Source: an uncultured Gammaproteobacteria bacterium (lineage in GTDB: Bacteria > Pseudomonadota > Gammaproteobacteria > Arenicellales > JAANXG01). From it: a DNA stretch of 64,000 bases. Below are positions 18,200 through 26,404 of the stretch, piece by piece. The translations under genes were made by a program, and so were the position numbers. Each line of letters opens with the position of its first letter. Positions within the stretch are counted from its first letter, which is position 1. The stretch covers positions 62,001-126,000 of the forward strand of contig CAMYJT010000011.1 of assembly GCA_947258785.1 (NCBI GenBank), in the 5' to 3' direction. The notes beneath the pieces were generated by a model. That model worked only from the letters and a program-made list of their open reading frames with translations, was not told the origin of the DNA and did not search any database.

Positions 18200-18305
18200 A
18201 CTTGAATCCTCCTCTTGTTGTGAGACTTCGTCGACAGCGAATACGGTAGTTTTGCCTCATTCACCCGGCGAGAACCGGCGAAGAGCAACGTTCGCCTTAG
18301 CTCCT

Positions 18306-18321
18306 TGCAATATCCGAACCA
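18306..18321 (-). promoter_or_regulatory. Sigma-54 (-24/-12) promoter of the B'-A'-TorD unit
   Basis: The minus strand reads TGGTTCGGATATTGCA, against the consensus TGGCACG-N4-TTGCW. GG and GC are both present with the correct spacing, and only positions 4-5 differ. It lies 107-122 bp before the FeS subunit start and 71 bp from the centre of the nearer operator. Confidence 0.75.
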
Positions 18322-18383
18322 GTTTATTTTTTTATTACCATTCAAGTAGATAACAAGGCGCCGCCGGATTAAACGAAGCTTCT

Positions 18384-18442
18384 CGTTACCGGCTAGTAAC
18401 GTCAAAACGCGATCTTCGGGCCGTGAGTTACCGATTGGTAAC
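18384..18442. promoter_or_regulatory. Pair of GTTAC-N6-GTAAC palindromes (activator site, unit 2)
   Basis: Two dyads: CGTTACCGGCTAGTAACG at 18384-18401 and GTTACCGATTGGTAAC at 18427-18442. Their centres are 42 bp apart, four helical turns, upstream of the sigma-54 promoter on the minus strand. The same dyad pairs recur at 26236-26296 and 28131-28189. The activator is inferred to be the NtrC-family regulator of the island. Confidence 0.75.
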
Positions 18443-18459
18443 AGGACCGATCGGCACTG

Positions 18460-18481
18460 ATATTGCACCAAGGATTCCCGG
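18460..18481 (+). repeat. Solitary repeat end next to the unit-2 operators
   Basis: ATATTGCACCAAGGATTCCC is the outer end of the MITE-like repeat of 26.4-26.7 and 42.2-42.4 kb. A GATGATG follows shortly after, as in those copies, but no body of the repeat is present. The overlap with a plus-strand -24/-12-like string is considered coincidental. Confidence 0.5.
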
Positions 18482-18536
18482 TGCGTCGATGATGTGACCG
18501 GCAAGTGGTTTGCTAGGTGAGCCGTGGAAAACGGTG

Positions 18537-19451
18537 TTACGGTGTCGACGGCTGAACGGTGTTACCGACGCCCAGTCTACCGAGGTTGACCAAGCCCGTC
18601 TTGAGATGTGCCAGGGCCGCCTTGGCGGGTCCGTCGTTGATCTTGACCGCCAGATCGATCTGGCGCACCGAGCGCTGCATAGCGATCAAGCGTTCAATCA
18701 AGTCTAGGTGGTCGCGGTAGGCCCGAGCCGTCCGGCCCACATCCTCCAACGCGGCGCGGCTCTCCCGAAACAGGCGTGTAATCTCTTCTGCGATCGTGTC
18801 GTTGGGGACCGGGCCCCCTGCAATTACTAGTTTCTGCGCGTCGGTTTGTGGATTTCTAAACCCCGGTTGGCCGAGTTTACTTGCCACCAGCGCTTCCACC
18901 GCCAACAGGTTCTGCAGGGCCTCGGTATGATAGGTTTGGCGCCCGCGCAGCACGTAGTTCTTGAAGTTGTGAATGCCCTTGCCGTAACCAAGTTGAAATT
19001 CGATCTCTTCCAAATTTGTCCATGTCCATCTTGCGCGCAGGGTGTCCAATCCCTGCACGGCGGCGGTGTCGTCGATGATCACCACGCGGTCGATGTCTTC
19101 TATACGCCATCCCCTATTGCGCAGCTCGGCAATCCGCTCCAGGGCCGCGTCGTAGGATGCCACCACTTCTTTCACTGCCTTGAGCGCCTGCTGCCCTGCG
19201 GCGTTCAATTCCTTGCTGTCCTCAAGACCCGAGATCACGTCCAAGATGTGAGTGAAGTCAGCGTGTGCTGCGGCGCGGTACTCCTCCCTGTCCCGCAGGA
19301 CGTAATTCTTGAAGTTGTGGATCCCGCCACCGTAACCCATCAGGCGCACAATCTGGGCCAGCTCATCCCGTACCTCGGCAGCCTGCAGAGAAACGGCCGG
19401 CACCAACACCAGGCATGCGAAGAGAATCGATAAACCAGAACGGGATTTCAT
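18537..19451 (-). CDS. Free-standing periplasmic protein with duplicated chemoreceptor-like sensor motif
   Basis: A 304-residue exported, largely helical protein with signal peptide 1-24 (FACLVLVPAVSLQAAE) and no transmembrane anchor or output domain. The motif GYGGGIHNFKNYVLRDRE occurs near the N-terminus and again as GYGKGIHNFKNYVLRGRQ near the middle. This IHNFKNYVLR block is one I associate with the extracellular four-helix sensor domains of chemoreceptors, kinases and cyclases. The C-terminal third (ESRAALEDVGRTARAYRDHL...LIAMQRS) is again helical. ATG 19451 has GGAGGG upstream. It is the last gene of the unit that starts at the 26.15-kb promoter, 66 bp after the second molybdopterin subunit. 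The role is unknown; a ligand-binding or signalling partner of the respiratory system is plausible. Confidence 0.75.
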   Translation of the reverse strand: MKSRSGLSILFACLVLVPAVSLQAAEVRDELAQIVRLMGYGGGIHNFKNYVLRDREEYRAAAHADFTHILDVISGLEDSKELNAAGQQALKAVKEVVASYDAALERIAELRNRGWRIEDIDRVVIIDDTAAVQGLDTLRARWTWTNLEEIEFQLGYGKGIHNFKNYVLRGRQTYHTEALQNLLAVEALVASKLGQPGFRNPQTDAQKLVIAGGPVPNDTIAEEITRLFRESRAALEDVGRTARAYRDHLDLIERLIAMQRSVRQIDLAVKINDGPAKAALAHLKTGLVNLGRLGVGNTVQPSTP

Positions 19452-19517
19452 CAACGCCCTCCGAATCAACAGGTGCGAAACGCAAACAAACATATCAACG
19501 ATGCGGTCTCGAGTCGA

Positions 19518-22085
19518 CTAGATCTTGGTGACCCGCACCACGGTGTCCATCCAACGTTGTTGCCCGTTGATCGGGTCCGGCGAATTGGGGATCACCCAAT
19601 TCGGATGCACACCGTTGCGGTGCCACCAACGCCTATCGCGATCCGGGATATCATCTACCCCTTCGGGCGCGCGCTTCCCCGAGGCGATACGCCCGTACTG
19701 CCAGTGCCCGCAGTGATGGGAGATGGCGATGACCCCCGGGACCACGCCAGGCGTCACCTGCACTTCGGTCTCGATCTCGCCGATCGCAGAACTCACCTTT
19801 ACGGTGTCGCCTTCCCGGATAGCCAGGGCTTCTGCGGTGCCGGGGTTAATCCATGCCGGGTTGTCGTGATACAGCTCGGCCAGCCAGCTGCAGTTCATGG
19901 TCCGCGAATGGGTATGTACATTGACCTTATACGTCGTCAACACCAACTGGTCCGGCGCCAGGTCGGCATGCTCGGGGATGGCCATGTAGGTGGGCATCGG
20001 CGGCAGGCCTCGTTCTTCCATCAGGGACGAATAGATCTCGAAATACCCGGATTTGTTGAGCTTGTCCGGCGGAAACCCCACATAGACCAGGTCCCCGAAC
20101 TGTTGGGCGACGTAACCCCGATAGGCCTTCTTGGTGCGTGTGTAACCCTGCGCCTCGGCCGCCTCGCGGCTGCCGACTCCGGCGGTCTTCCAGTCCCAGT
20201 AAACGCCTGTCGCCTCGTCAAAGATGATTGTCGCCTTGTTCAGTTCCTTGGCCTTGACGCTCTGTCGGTAGGAGAAGTATTGCGGTTTGTCGCGTTTGTT
20301 GTACCACACCCCCTTTTTTTTCATCCCGCGGAAGCCGCGCGCCTTCTTCTTCACGATCTTCGTCTTCTTGCAGGATTTTTTTACGAAGTCTTCCATTGAC
20401 TTGACGCCAATTTTCAAGCCCAACATCTTAGCCAGGTCACAGCACACATCAGCAAAATTTCTCGTTTCGCCCATCGGCAAAGCAAGTGGTTGACGGATGT
20501 AATACTCTGGAATTTGCGAGGGAGACACCATATCTTCCCAGTCCCATCGTTCCAGATATGTGGTGTCCGGCAGGATCATGTCCGCCAATGCCGCCGACTC
20601 ATCGTAGAACGGATTCACACATACCGTAAACGGCAGTAGCGACTCATCCTTCAGAATTTCTTCGTTGGCCTTGCAATCCCCGTTTGCATACACCGGTGTG
20701 TAGCAGTACCACAGGTAGACATCGGGGCGTCCGGCGCTGCCATCTTTGATCCGTTCGAACACCTGGTGGCTCACATGATGCGTCGGAAAGGCGATCTGCC
20801 CGGCAACGCCATCCATGAGATCGAGCTTTTTCGTCTTGGGGATTTTCTTCGGTTTGGGGTAATTCCAACTCGCACCCACCGCCTTGCAGCGGCCGCCGGG
20901 GTTGTCGATGTTACCGGTAATCGCCGCGAGCATTTGGATCGCCCGCTCGGTCTCGTTGCCGTTGTAATGAGCGACCGCCCCCCGGTAACTGATTACACAG
21001 GCGGGCCGGCGGGTCGCGAACTCACGCGCAATTTCGACGATTTGCCACGCCGGCACGCCGCTGATCTCGGAGGCCCATTCCGGTTTGTACTCCTTGACGT
21101 GTTGTTTCAATGCCTCGATTTTGTCGTCCACGGAAGCCCGATAGTCGGCGGTGATTTTGCAAAACTCGAGAAACGGCACGCCCGCCTCGTACAGCCCCTC
21201 GCGCATAATTACGTTACACATCGCCAGCACGACCGCCAGGTCTGTGCCCGGCCGGATCGGTACCCATTGGGTCGATTTCGCCGCCGTGTTCGAAAGGCGC
21301 ACGTCGAAAGTAACGAGGCGCACGCTGCGATCCACCATCGCCCTGATCAGGCGCTGGGCGGTGGAAATATGATTGGTGTGGGCTTCGAAGATATTGCTAC
21401 CGAAGTTCAGAACAAATTGCGTGTTGTCGAAGTCCCAGTTGTCATAATGGCCTCCCCAAGTCAGCTCTTGGGCGGTCCATTTTCCGCCTTCACAAAGACT
21501 GGTGTGATTGCCGATGGTCCCCGTGCCGTAGGCCGCCAGAAAATTGTGCACCAACTTGCTGGTGCCGCCTTTCATGCGTCCATAGTGGAACATGAACTTC
21601 TCGGGTTCCCCGGCATCGCGCAGACGCTTCAGGCGTTCGGTCAGTTCGGCCAGGGCCTCATCCCAGCTTATTCGCTTCCACTTGCCTTCCCCACGATCTC
21701 CCGCGCGACGCATGGGATACAAGATGCGATCGGGATCATAGAGTTGGTTGATGCCGGCTTGCGATTTGGCGCAGATCTTGCCGAGAGAACGGATCGAGTT
21801 CGGGTGCCCCTCGATCTTGTTCAACACCCCGTCTTCCGTGAATCCGATAATCGGGCAGCGCGATACGCACTGCCAGCAAGCGCTCGGCGTGGCCTCCTTC
21901 TCGGTCCCGCGAAGATACGAGTAGTCCTTGCCGCCCTGATCGAAGAACTTGCTTGCGCCGCTTCCCGTGCCGGCTCCCGCCTTGGACTGAGTCTCAGCGG
22001 CGGCCAACGCGGTTCTCAGCGGAGAGGCGGCGGTGGCCGCGGCAACTGTCGCACCGAGACGTAGAAAATTGCGCCGATCAACCAT
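19518..22085 (-). CDS. Molybdopterin oxidoreductase catalytic subunit A (DMSO reductase family)
   Basis: An 855-residue paralogue of A'. It has a Tat signal (MVDRRNFLRLGATVAAATAA), C70-x2-C73-x3-C77-x27-C105 for [4Fe-4S], and candidate Mo ligand Cys198 in GNHTSLCEGGKW. It shares GGKWTAQELTWGGHYDNWDF and NSPDPINGQQRWMDTVV with A'. A linker absent from A' (about 43-65) precedes the cluster. A strongly Lys-rich stretch (around 20300-20400; KKSCKKTKIVKKKARGF and GMKKKG) replaces an ordinary loop and is written with A-rich codons, including an 8-base homopolymer. The gene lies 10 bp after NrfD and is part of a complete FeS-NrfD-Mo set. Function: membrane-linked respiratory oxidation or reduction of an unknown substrate in the periplasm. 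Confidence 0.9.
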   Translation of the reverse strand: MVDRRNFLRLGATVAAATAASPLRTALAAAETQSKAGAGTGSGASKFFDQGGKDYSYLRGTEKEATPSACWQCVSRCPIIGFTEDGVLNKIEGHPNSIRSLGKICAKSQAGINQLYDPDRILYPMRRAGDRGEGKWKRISWDEALAELTERLKRLRDAGEPEKFMFHYGRMKGGTSKLVHNFLAAYGTGTIGNHTSLCEGGKWTAQELTWGGHYDNWDFDNTQFVLNFGSNIFEAHTNHISTAQRLIRAMVDRSVRLVTFDVRLSNTAAKSTQWVPIRPGTDLAVVLAMCNVIMREGLYEAGVPFLEFCKITADYRASVDDKIEALKQHVKEYKPEWASEISGVPAWQIVEIAREFATRRPACVISYRGAVAHYNGNETERAIQMLAAITGNIDNPGGRCKAVGASWNYPKPKKIPKTKKLDLMDGVAGQIAFPTHHVSHQVFERIKDGSAGRPDVYLWYCYTPVYANGDCKANEEILKDESLLPFTVCVNPFYDESAALADMILPDTTYLERWDWEDMVSPSQIPEYYIRQPLALPMGETRNFADVCCDLAKMLGLKIGVKSMEDFVKKSCKKTKIVKKKARGFRGMKKKGVWYNKRDKPQYFSYRQSVKAKELNKATIIFDEATGVYWDWKTAGVGSREAAEAQGYTRTKKAYRGYVAQQFGDLVYVGFPPDKLNKSGYFEIYSSLMEERGLPPMPTYMAIPEHADLAPDQLVLTTYKVNVHTHSRTMNCSWLAELYHDNPAWINPGTAEALAIREGDTVKVSSAIGEIETEVQVTPGVVPGVIAISHHCGHWQYGRIASGKRAPEGVDDIPDRDRRWWHRNGVHPNWVIPNSPDPINGQQRWMDTVVRVTKI

Positions 22086-22095
22086 CGCTATGTCC

Positions 22096-23103
22096 TCAAA
22101 TGCCGATTGGCCCGGTGATCTGCCCGCCCACCACGATCACGTAGCGCAGCATCAGGCCGCCGAAGAGAATGGCGATGGGCGCGGAGACGTTGATGACATA
22201 GGGCCATTCGAATTCGTGCCCCAGCACCGCCGTGCGGAGCAGGTAGAAACCCTCGATAAAGGCGGGCATCAGCAGCCCGACGAGGATGACGCCAAGCCAG
22301 AAGGTGGTCGCCAGTTCTCCCCCGGGCAGCAGCACCTGTACGGCGAAGTTTGCGGAGTTGATGGTCATGTGCGCGAACATGATGAACAAACCGATGACCA
22401 CCAACTCGGCGATGATCAGCAGCACCTTCATGCTCACCAGGTAGTACTCGGAGACACGAAAGGCGGGATCCTCACGCCGGATTGCGCCTCGGACTGCGCC
22501 TGGCTTGCGGAACATGAACCGCTGCACCAGGATGATGGCCGACAATCCGGTGGAGATCGCGGAGACGGTGAACAGCAGCCACAGCACCGGCGTATGCCAC
22601 AAGGGGCGCGCCGGTATCGCCGCCAGCAGTATCGCCGTGTAGATGGCCATGGCGATGGCCAGCGGTACGCAAATCACGGCCATGGGTGAGCGCATGCGCT
22701 CAGCGCGCGCCTCCAGCCGCTCGCCCCTCTCACCGCGCAGCAGCGCCTTCCAGGGCAAGAAGGTGAGCGCGTAGACGGTGGCGAAAACGCAGAAAAACAG
22801 GATGAACCAGCTGCCCCAGTTCATGGGCGAGGGGTTGAAAAACATGAACCAGAAATTGCTGGTGAAAAGGTTGAGCGCGCGGAATGGCCTGCCGAGCTCG
22901 TAGATCAACAGTATCGTGCCGATAATGACGGGCAACGGACCGATGAATGCGCCGAGGCGTGCGACCAGTGCCGCCCGGTGGCGGAACTCGCCCGCCGGGT
23001 CCCACAGGACCACAATGCCGCTCACCGCTAGCGCACCCGCCCCCAGACCTGCCAGGAACAAATACACGATCATCGGCCAGTTCCACATGAGGTGGTGTTC
23101 CAT
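22096..23103 (-). CDS. NrfD/PsrC-type quinone-interacting membrane subunit
   Basis: A 335-residue integral membrane protein with about eight or nine transmembrane helices (e.g. MIVYLFLAGLGAGALAVSG, VIIGTILLIYELGRPF, ILFFCVFATVYALTFL, AIAMAIYTAILLAAIPA, FWLGVILVGLLMPAFIEGF). It matches NrfD/PsrC subunits, which anchor the FeS and Mo subunits and exchange electrons with quinone without haem. The order FeS-NrfD-Mo is that of PsrBC/ArxBC-like systems. It begins 2 bp after the FeS stop, so it is tightly coupled. It is the only NrfD gene in the island and may serve both catalytic subunits. Confidence 0.9.
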   Translation of the reverse strand: MEHHLMWNWPMIVYLFLAGLGAGALAVSGIVVLWDPAGEFRHRAALVARLGAFIGPLPVIIGTILLIYELGRPFRALNLFTSNFWFMFFNPSPMNWGSWFILFFCVFATVYALTFLPWKALLRGERGERLEARAERMRSPMAVICVPLAIAMAIYTAILLAAIPARPLWHTPVLWLLFTVSAISTGLSAIILVQRFMFRKPGAVRGAIRREDPAFRVSEYYLVSMKVLLIIAELVVIGLFIMFAHMTINSANFAVQVLLPGGELATTFWLGVILVGLLMPAFIEGFYLLRTAVLGHEFEWPYVINVSAPIAILFGGLMLRYVIVVGGQITGPIGI

Positions 23104-23105
23104 GG

Positions 23106-23882
23106 TCAGGTCCTCTTCGGTGAATTGGCCTTGTTGGTCGTGACCCGCACGTACTGGCCGGGCTTTTTGGTGTTCTCGTCGGTGGTGTCCAGGCCGATGT
23201 AGTAGACGTTGGGCTGGGTGCCGTAGGTCTCGCGCGTCACCGACACGGGATTCTTGGCGATGAGCTTGTGTATTTCACTGTTGGGATCGTTGACGTCGCC
23301 GAAGATGCGCGCCCGCCCCTGACAGGTGTTCACGCACGATGGAACCAGACCCTTGTAGATTCGGTGTATGCACATGTCACACTTGTCGGCGAAACGCGTC
23401 ACCGGGTTCAGGAACCGCACACCGTAGGGGCAAGCATGGGCGCAGTACAGGCAGCCGATGCACACCCCCTGGTCGATAACAATTAGGCCGTCCTGGGGAC
23501 GCTCGTAGGTGGCCCCGGTGGGACAGACCCGCACGCAGTGCGGCTCCGAGCAGTGGTTGCACAGGCGCGGCAGGAAGCTCCGCCCCGCGTTGGGGTAGCG
23601 CCCTTTTTCCACGTACTCCACCCAGCTTCGCGCGACTCCCATGGGCACGTCCGCCTCGGCCTTGCACGCCACGGTGCAGGCCTGACATCCGATGCAGCGC
23701 CTAAGATCGATGAGCATGCCGTACTGGACTGTGTTCTTTTTCCCGCTATCCGCAGCCGGCTTGTTCGCCGCGGCGTGCATCGCCCCGCCCGCGATACCCG
23801 CGGTGGCCACGGCCGCAGTTCCTTGGCCTACCGTTTTCAGGAACTTCCGCCGGCTGACCGCGCTATCGCTTTTATCACTCAT
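23106..23882 (-). CDS. Four-cluster ferredoxin subunit B (PsrB/TtrB/ArxB type)
   Basis: A 258-residue FeS subunit with Tat start (SRRKFLKTVGQGTAA). The four Cys groups are CIGCQACTVACK, CNHCSEPHCVRVCP, CIGCLYCAHACP and CDMCIHRI...CVNTC. It parallels B' at 17408-18199 closely (CVNTCQGRARIFGD against CVNTCQGKARIFGD). ATG 23882, with GAGGAG 11 bases upstream, is chosen over the GTG at 23894. It links the periplasmic Mo subunit to the NrfD subunit encoded 2 bp downstream. Confidence 0.9.
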   Translation of the reverse strand: MSDKSDSAVSRRKFLKTVGQGTAAVATAGIAGGAMHAAANKPAADSGKKNTVQYGMLIDLRRCIGCQACTVACKAEADVPMGVARSWVEYVEKGRYPNAGRSFLPRLCNHCSEPHCVRVCPTGATYERPQDGLIVIDQGVCIGCLYCAHACPYGVRFLNPVTRFADKCDMCIHRIYKGLVPSCVNTCQGRARIFGDVNDPNSEIHKLIAKNPVSVTRETYGTQPNVYYIGLDTTDENTKKPGQYVRVTTNKANSPKRT

Positions 23883-23914
23883 TATGTGATGCACTCCTCA
23901 CACCTTCGCCTTGA

Positions 23915-24538
23915 TCAACCGACCGGTTTTTCCTTCGCGGTAGGGGCCGCAGCCTCCTGCTGCTTAAAAATGCCTTCGCGCACGTCGACCGCGCGGTGCT
24001 TTTCGTTGTAATGGCATTCGATACAGGTCTGCTTATCTTCCAGCGCTTTCTTATGGGCGTTTTTGCCGCGTTCACGCTTGGGTTCGATCTCTTCCTCGAT
24101 ATGGCAGACTCGGCAGGTCGGGCTGTCGTATTCGAATAACCGGTCTCGAACCCGGTAGGCGGCCACCTGCCGGGGCGGCAGCCACGGCCCGGCGCGCTCC
24201 GCCGTGCGGTAGCGGAAATGCCCGAACAGATCGGTGAAGCTGGCGAAGTGCGTGTAGGCGTACAACGCATTGATGAAACCCGTGGGCAGGTGACAGTCCA
24301 CACAGACCGCCTGCTCGTCCTCATACCCCTCTGTGGTGGACAACGGATGGTGCTTGGAGTAGGACAGCCGGACATCGGCGCGATACTCGTAATCGACGTG
24401 GCAATACGAGCAGACGTCGTCCTGCGCCGCGACCTTGCGGGTCACCGGTTCGAAGCCCAGAACCAGGAATATCACGGGAACACCGACAACCGCAATGATC
24501 GCGATTTTTCGATTTAGCGACTCGCGCGACACTGGCAT
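23915..24538 (-). CDS. Membrane-anchored tetrahaem cytochrome c (NapC/NrfH-like)
   Basis: A 207-residue protein with one N-terminal membrane helix (IAIIAVVGVPVIFLVLGF) and four CXXCH motifs (CSYCH, CVDCH, CRVCH, CIECH). His residues near HHPLS, ECHYNEKH and the end could give bis-His ligation. Size and layout are those of NapC/NrfH/NirT quinol-oxidising or periplasmic relay cytochromes. It sits between the haem-binding gamma-like subunit and the FeS subunit with short gaps (21 and 32 bp), so it probably carries electrons between the quinone pool or the Mo complex and the soluble cytochromes. Confidence 0.85.
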   Translation of the reverse strand: MPVSRESLNRKIAIIAVVGVPVIFLVLGFEPVTRKVAAQDDVCSYCHVDYEYRADVRLSYSKHHPLSTTEGYEDEQAVCVDCHLPTGFINALYAYTHFASFTDLFGHFRYRTAERAGPWLPPRQVAAYRVRDRLFEYDSPTCRVCHIEEEIEPKRERGKNAHKKALEDKQTCIECHYNEKHRAVDVREGIFKQQEAAAPTAKEKPVG

Positions 24539-24559
24539 GATCTCAAGATGAGCGCCGTA

Positions 24560-25904
24560 TCAATTGAGCGTGACCGCCTGGATGTCGGCTTTGCCGGGGC
24601 CGATGCTCACGCTCACCGGAAACGAAACATGGTGGGCACGCTTGCCGGCCGCGTCGTCGTGAACCGAAAAACCGAAGATATAGGTGCCCCCCACCTTCAG
24701 CACCTTGTCGTCCTGCGGATGGCCGGTATCCAGCTTGCGCCGCATGACGACGGTGTATTTCCCATCTTCAAACATCCCCTTGGCGTAATCGACATCGGCC
24801 GCCGACCCCTCGGCGGAGGCGGTGTCCAACACGTGCGCCGGCAGCATATCGCCTTCCTTTACCTTGCCGGCGTCAAAGGGCGCGGTGTTCTGACCGACGA
24901 TCAGGTGTTTCGGCTTCGACGGGTCGGCAAGATCCGCCTCGGTGAGGGCGGAGAAGCCCACCTTGCCTTCGTCGAACATGTATCTGGTGCCCTCGTCGAT
25001 TTTCTTTATGTCCAGGACATTGAAATCCGCGGCCACGCCGGCGGGATTGGTCATGGAGGCATCCCAGATGATCAGATCCAGGAAAGCGCCCTGCGCACGC
25101 AGCGCCGCCAATTCGTCCTCCGATTTCACGGCTGCCCATTCGGTACCTTCAGAGCGCGAACCGGGAATGTATTTGCGCACCAGGTAATTGGTGATCGGGA
25201 TCCCGATACTATGGTAAAGCTGGCTGATCACCGGGTGTTCACCGACCTCGTCCTCATCGGCCTGCTCGGCCATGCCCACCATCGAATCGTGACAGGTCAT
25301 CCAACAGCCCTGCTCGGGGTAGAATTCGACCGCGGCGTCACCGATCATGATCCCCAATCGATCCGGATAGATCGCTGGATGGCCCTCATCAATGACCGCC
25401 TCATGCTGCCGGTGGTTGCCCCACCAGACCCATTCGGAGCCGTCAAAACGCATCAGATTGCCGACGTCCCCCGGACCGTCGCCATCCGCCTTCCAACTGA
25501 AGCGCATGTACAGGTATTGGTCGTCGTGCGCCGCCTGCACCGACAGGCGTTTGTAACCGGACTTGTCCTCGATCGGATCGGGCTCCAGGCGATTCTCCAC
25601 CACCAGGATCCCGCCGAGGGATTTCTGTTCGCCCTCGTGGCAGCGGGCAGCGCAGACAGGCCTCACCGGCTTTGGTTTCTTCAACGGCTTTTTTGTGTTC
25701 CTTGTCGCGCAGCCACTGATAGCTCGACTGACCGGGATAGTAGAGTCTGGGCTTTTTGACCGGCACCGTGGACCAGTCGATAGATTCCACATCGGCTGCC
25801 AGCACCACCGGACTCGTTGCCATGAGCACCCCCAGTATCGACGATAATATTGCACAAAAAGCGCGGTGCTTTACGATCGAATCAGCTTTCAAACCACATA
25901 ACAT
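24560..25904 (-). CDS. Ethylbenzene-dehydrogenase-type haem-binding protein, frameshifted
   Basis: Read through one frameshift this is a roughly 445-residue exported protein. A signal peptide (AFCAILSSILGVLMATSPVVLAAD) and residues to Cys86 lie in one frame; the rest, from CHEGEQK to the end (VSIGPGKADIQAVTLN), lies in the next. The second part has the EB_dh/cytochrome c-552 fold blocks: YLYMRFSWKADG, GCWMTCHDSM (a C-x3-CH haem site) and HHVSFPVSVSIG. The shift coincides with a 7-bp tandem duplication (25639-25652). Removing one unit restores CLRCHEGEQ, a normal CXXCH. ATG 25904 has an excellent AAGGAGG. First gene of the 26.15-kb unit. In known enzymes this fold is the haem-b gamma subunit of Ebd/Ser/Clr/Pcr-type enzymes; here it accompanies a PsrA-like A subunit. 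Confidence 0.75.
25639..25652. repeat. 7-bp tandem duplication causing the frameshift
   Basis: GGCAGCG occurs twice in direct tandem (25639-25645, 25646-25652) inside the haem-motif codons of the EB_dh-like gene. One unit is enough to give an intact CXXCH and a continuous frame; two units shift it. Confidence 0.8.
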
Positions 25905-26114
25905 GTCCGACCCTCCTTTACCTCTACCTATGATGTTGTTGTGACCCAAGTGCTCTACCATTCACCTCTATGCCCTAACCCTGAACGCGCGGTCACCCAC
26001 GACTAAGCGTGCTCCAGGGGAAGATGCTGCCTAAGCCGAAGATCGCCCTACCGCTACGGTTGCCATTGTTGGCGCACAACCGAGTCGAGGACTTATACAG
26101 CATGTCATTAAACT

Positions 26115-26130
26115 AGCAATTAATGTTCCA
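26115..26130 (-). promoter_or_regulatory. Second -24/-12-like element in the unit-1 promoter region
   Basis: The minus strand reads TGGAACATTAATTGCT, which keeps GG-N10-GC. It is 30 bp downstream of the better-placed element at 26145-26160, so it may be a second start or a chance match. Confidence 0.4.
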
Positions 26131-26144
26131 ATAGACATCCACCT

Positions 26145-26160
26145 TGCAATTCTGAAACCA
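26145..26160 (-). promoter_or_regulatory. Sigma-54 (-24/-12) promoter of the main respiratory unit
   Basis: The minus strand reads TGGTTTCAGAATTGCA, with GG and GC correctly spaced. The distance from its upstream edge to the centre of the nearer palindrome (84.5 bp) is the same as at the 28.04-kb promoter. It leads into the EB_dh-cytochrome-FeS-NrfD-Mo-sensor genes after a roughly 240-bp leader, which is long. Confidence 0.65.
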
Positions 26161-26235
26161 ACATTCATCGCGCGAAGCAATTATGCGAGATTTCAGAGGG
26201 TTGCGTGCACGCATGCAGCCCGAACACGGGCGGTG

Positions 26236-26296
26236 CGTTACCGATGCGTAACGCCAGATATGAGATCTGGGAAATCGTTCGTTACCGAACGGTAAC
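26236..26296. promoter_or_regulatory. Pair of GTTAC-N6-GTAAC palindromes (activator site, unit 1)
   Basis: CGTTACCGATGCGTAACG at 26236-26253 and GTTACCGAACGGTAAC at 26281-26296 have centres 44 bp apart. A degenerate half-site (GTTAACGAACGTAAA) follows at 26305-26319. They lie upstream of the sigma-54 elements on the minus strand, at the distance expected for an NtrC-type activator. Confidence 0.75.
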
Positions 26297-26404
26297 AGCT
26301 GTCCGTTAACGAACGTAAAGGGCATTAGCCCGTATATTGGTAAGCGCTCGACGACCGACGTCCTTTTTATCTGGCCCGTAGTCATGGAAGCTTCGTGCTT
26401 TTGA

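Noticed and set aside
18452-18467. Plus-strand string CGGCACTGATATTGCA, a good -24/-12 match
   Set aside because: It points into the 3' end of a minus-strand gene and its TTGCA half is part of the dispersed repeat end, so chance is more likely than a promoter.
25653-25670. Reading the shifted CAARCHEGEQ as a native C-x3-CH haem site with an upstream start
   Set aside because: The upstream residues in that frame are not protein-like and lack a signal peptide, while the other frame has both signal and ribosome site; the 7-bp duplication explains the break.
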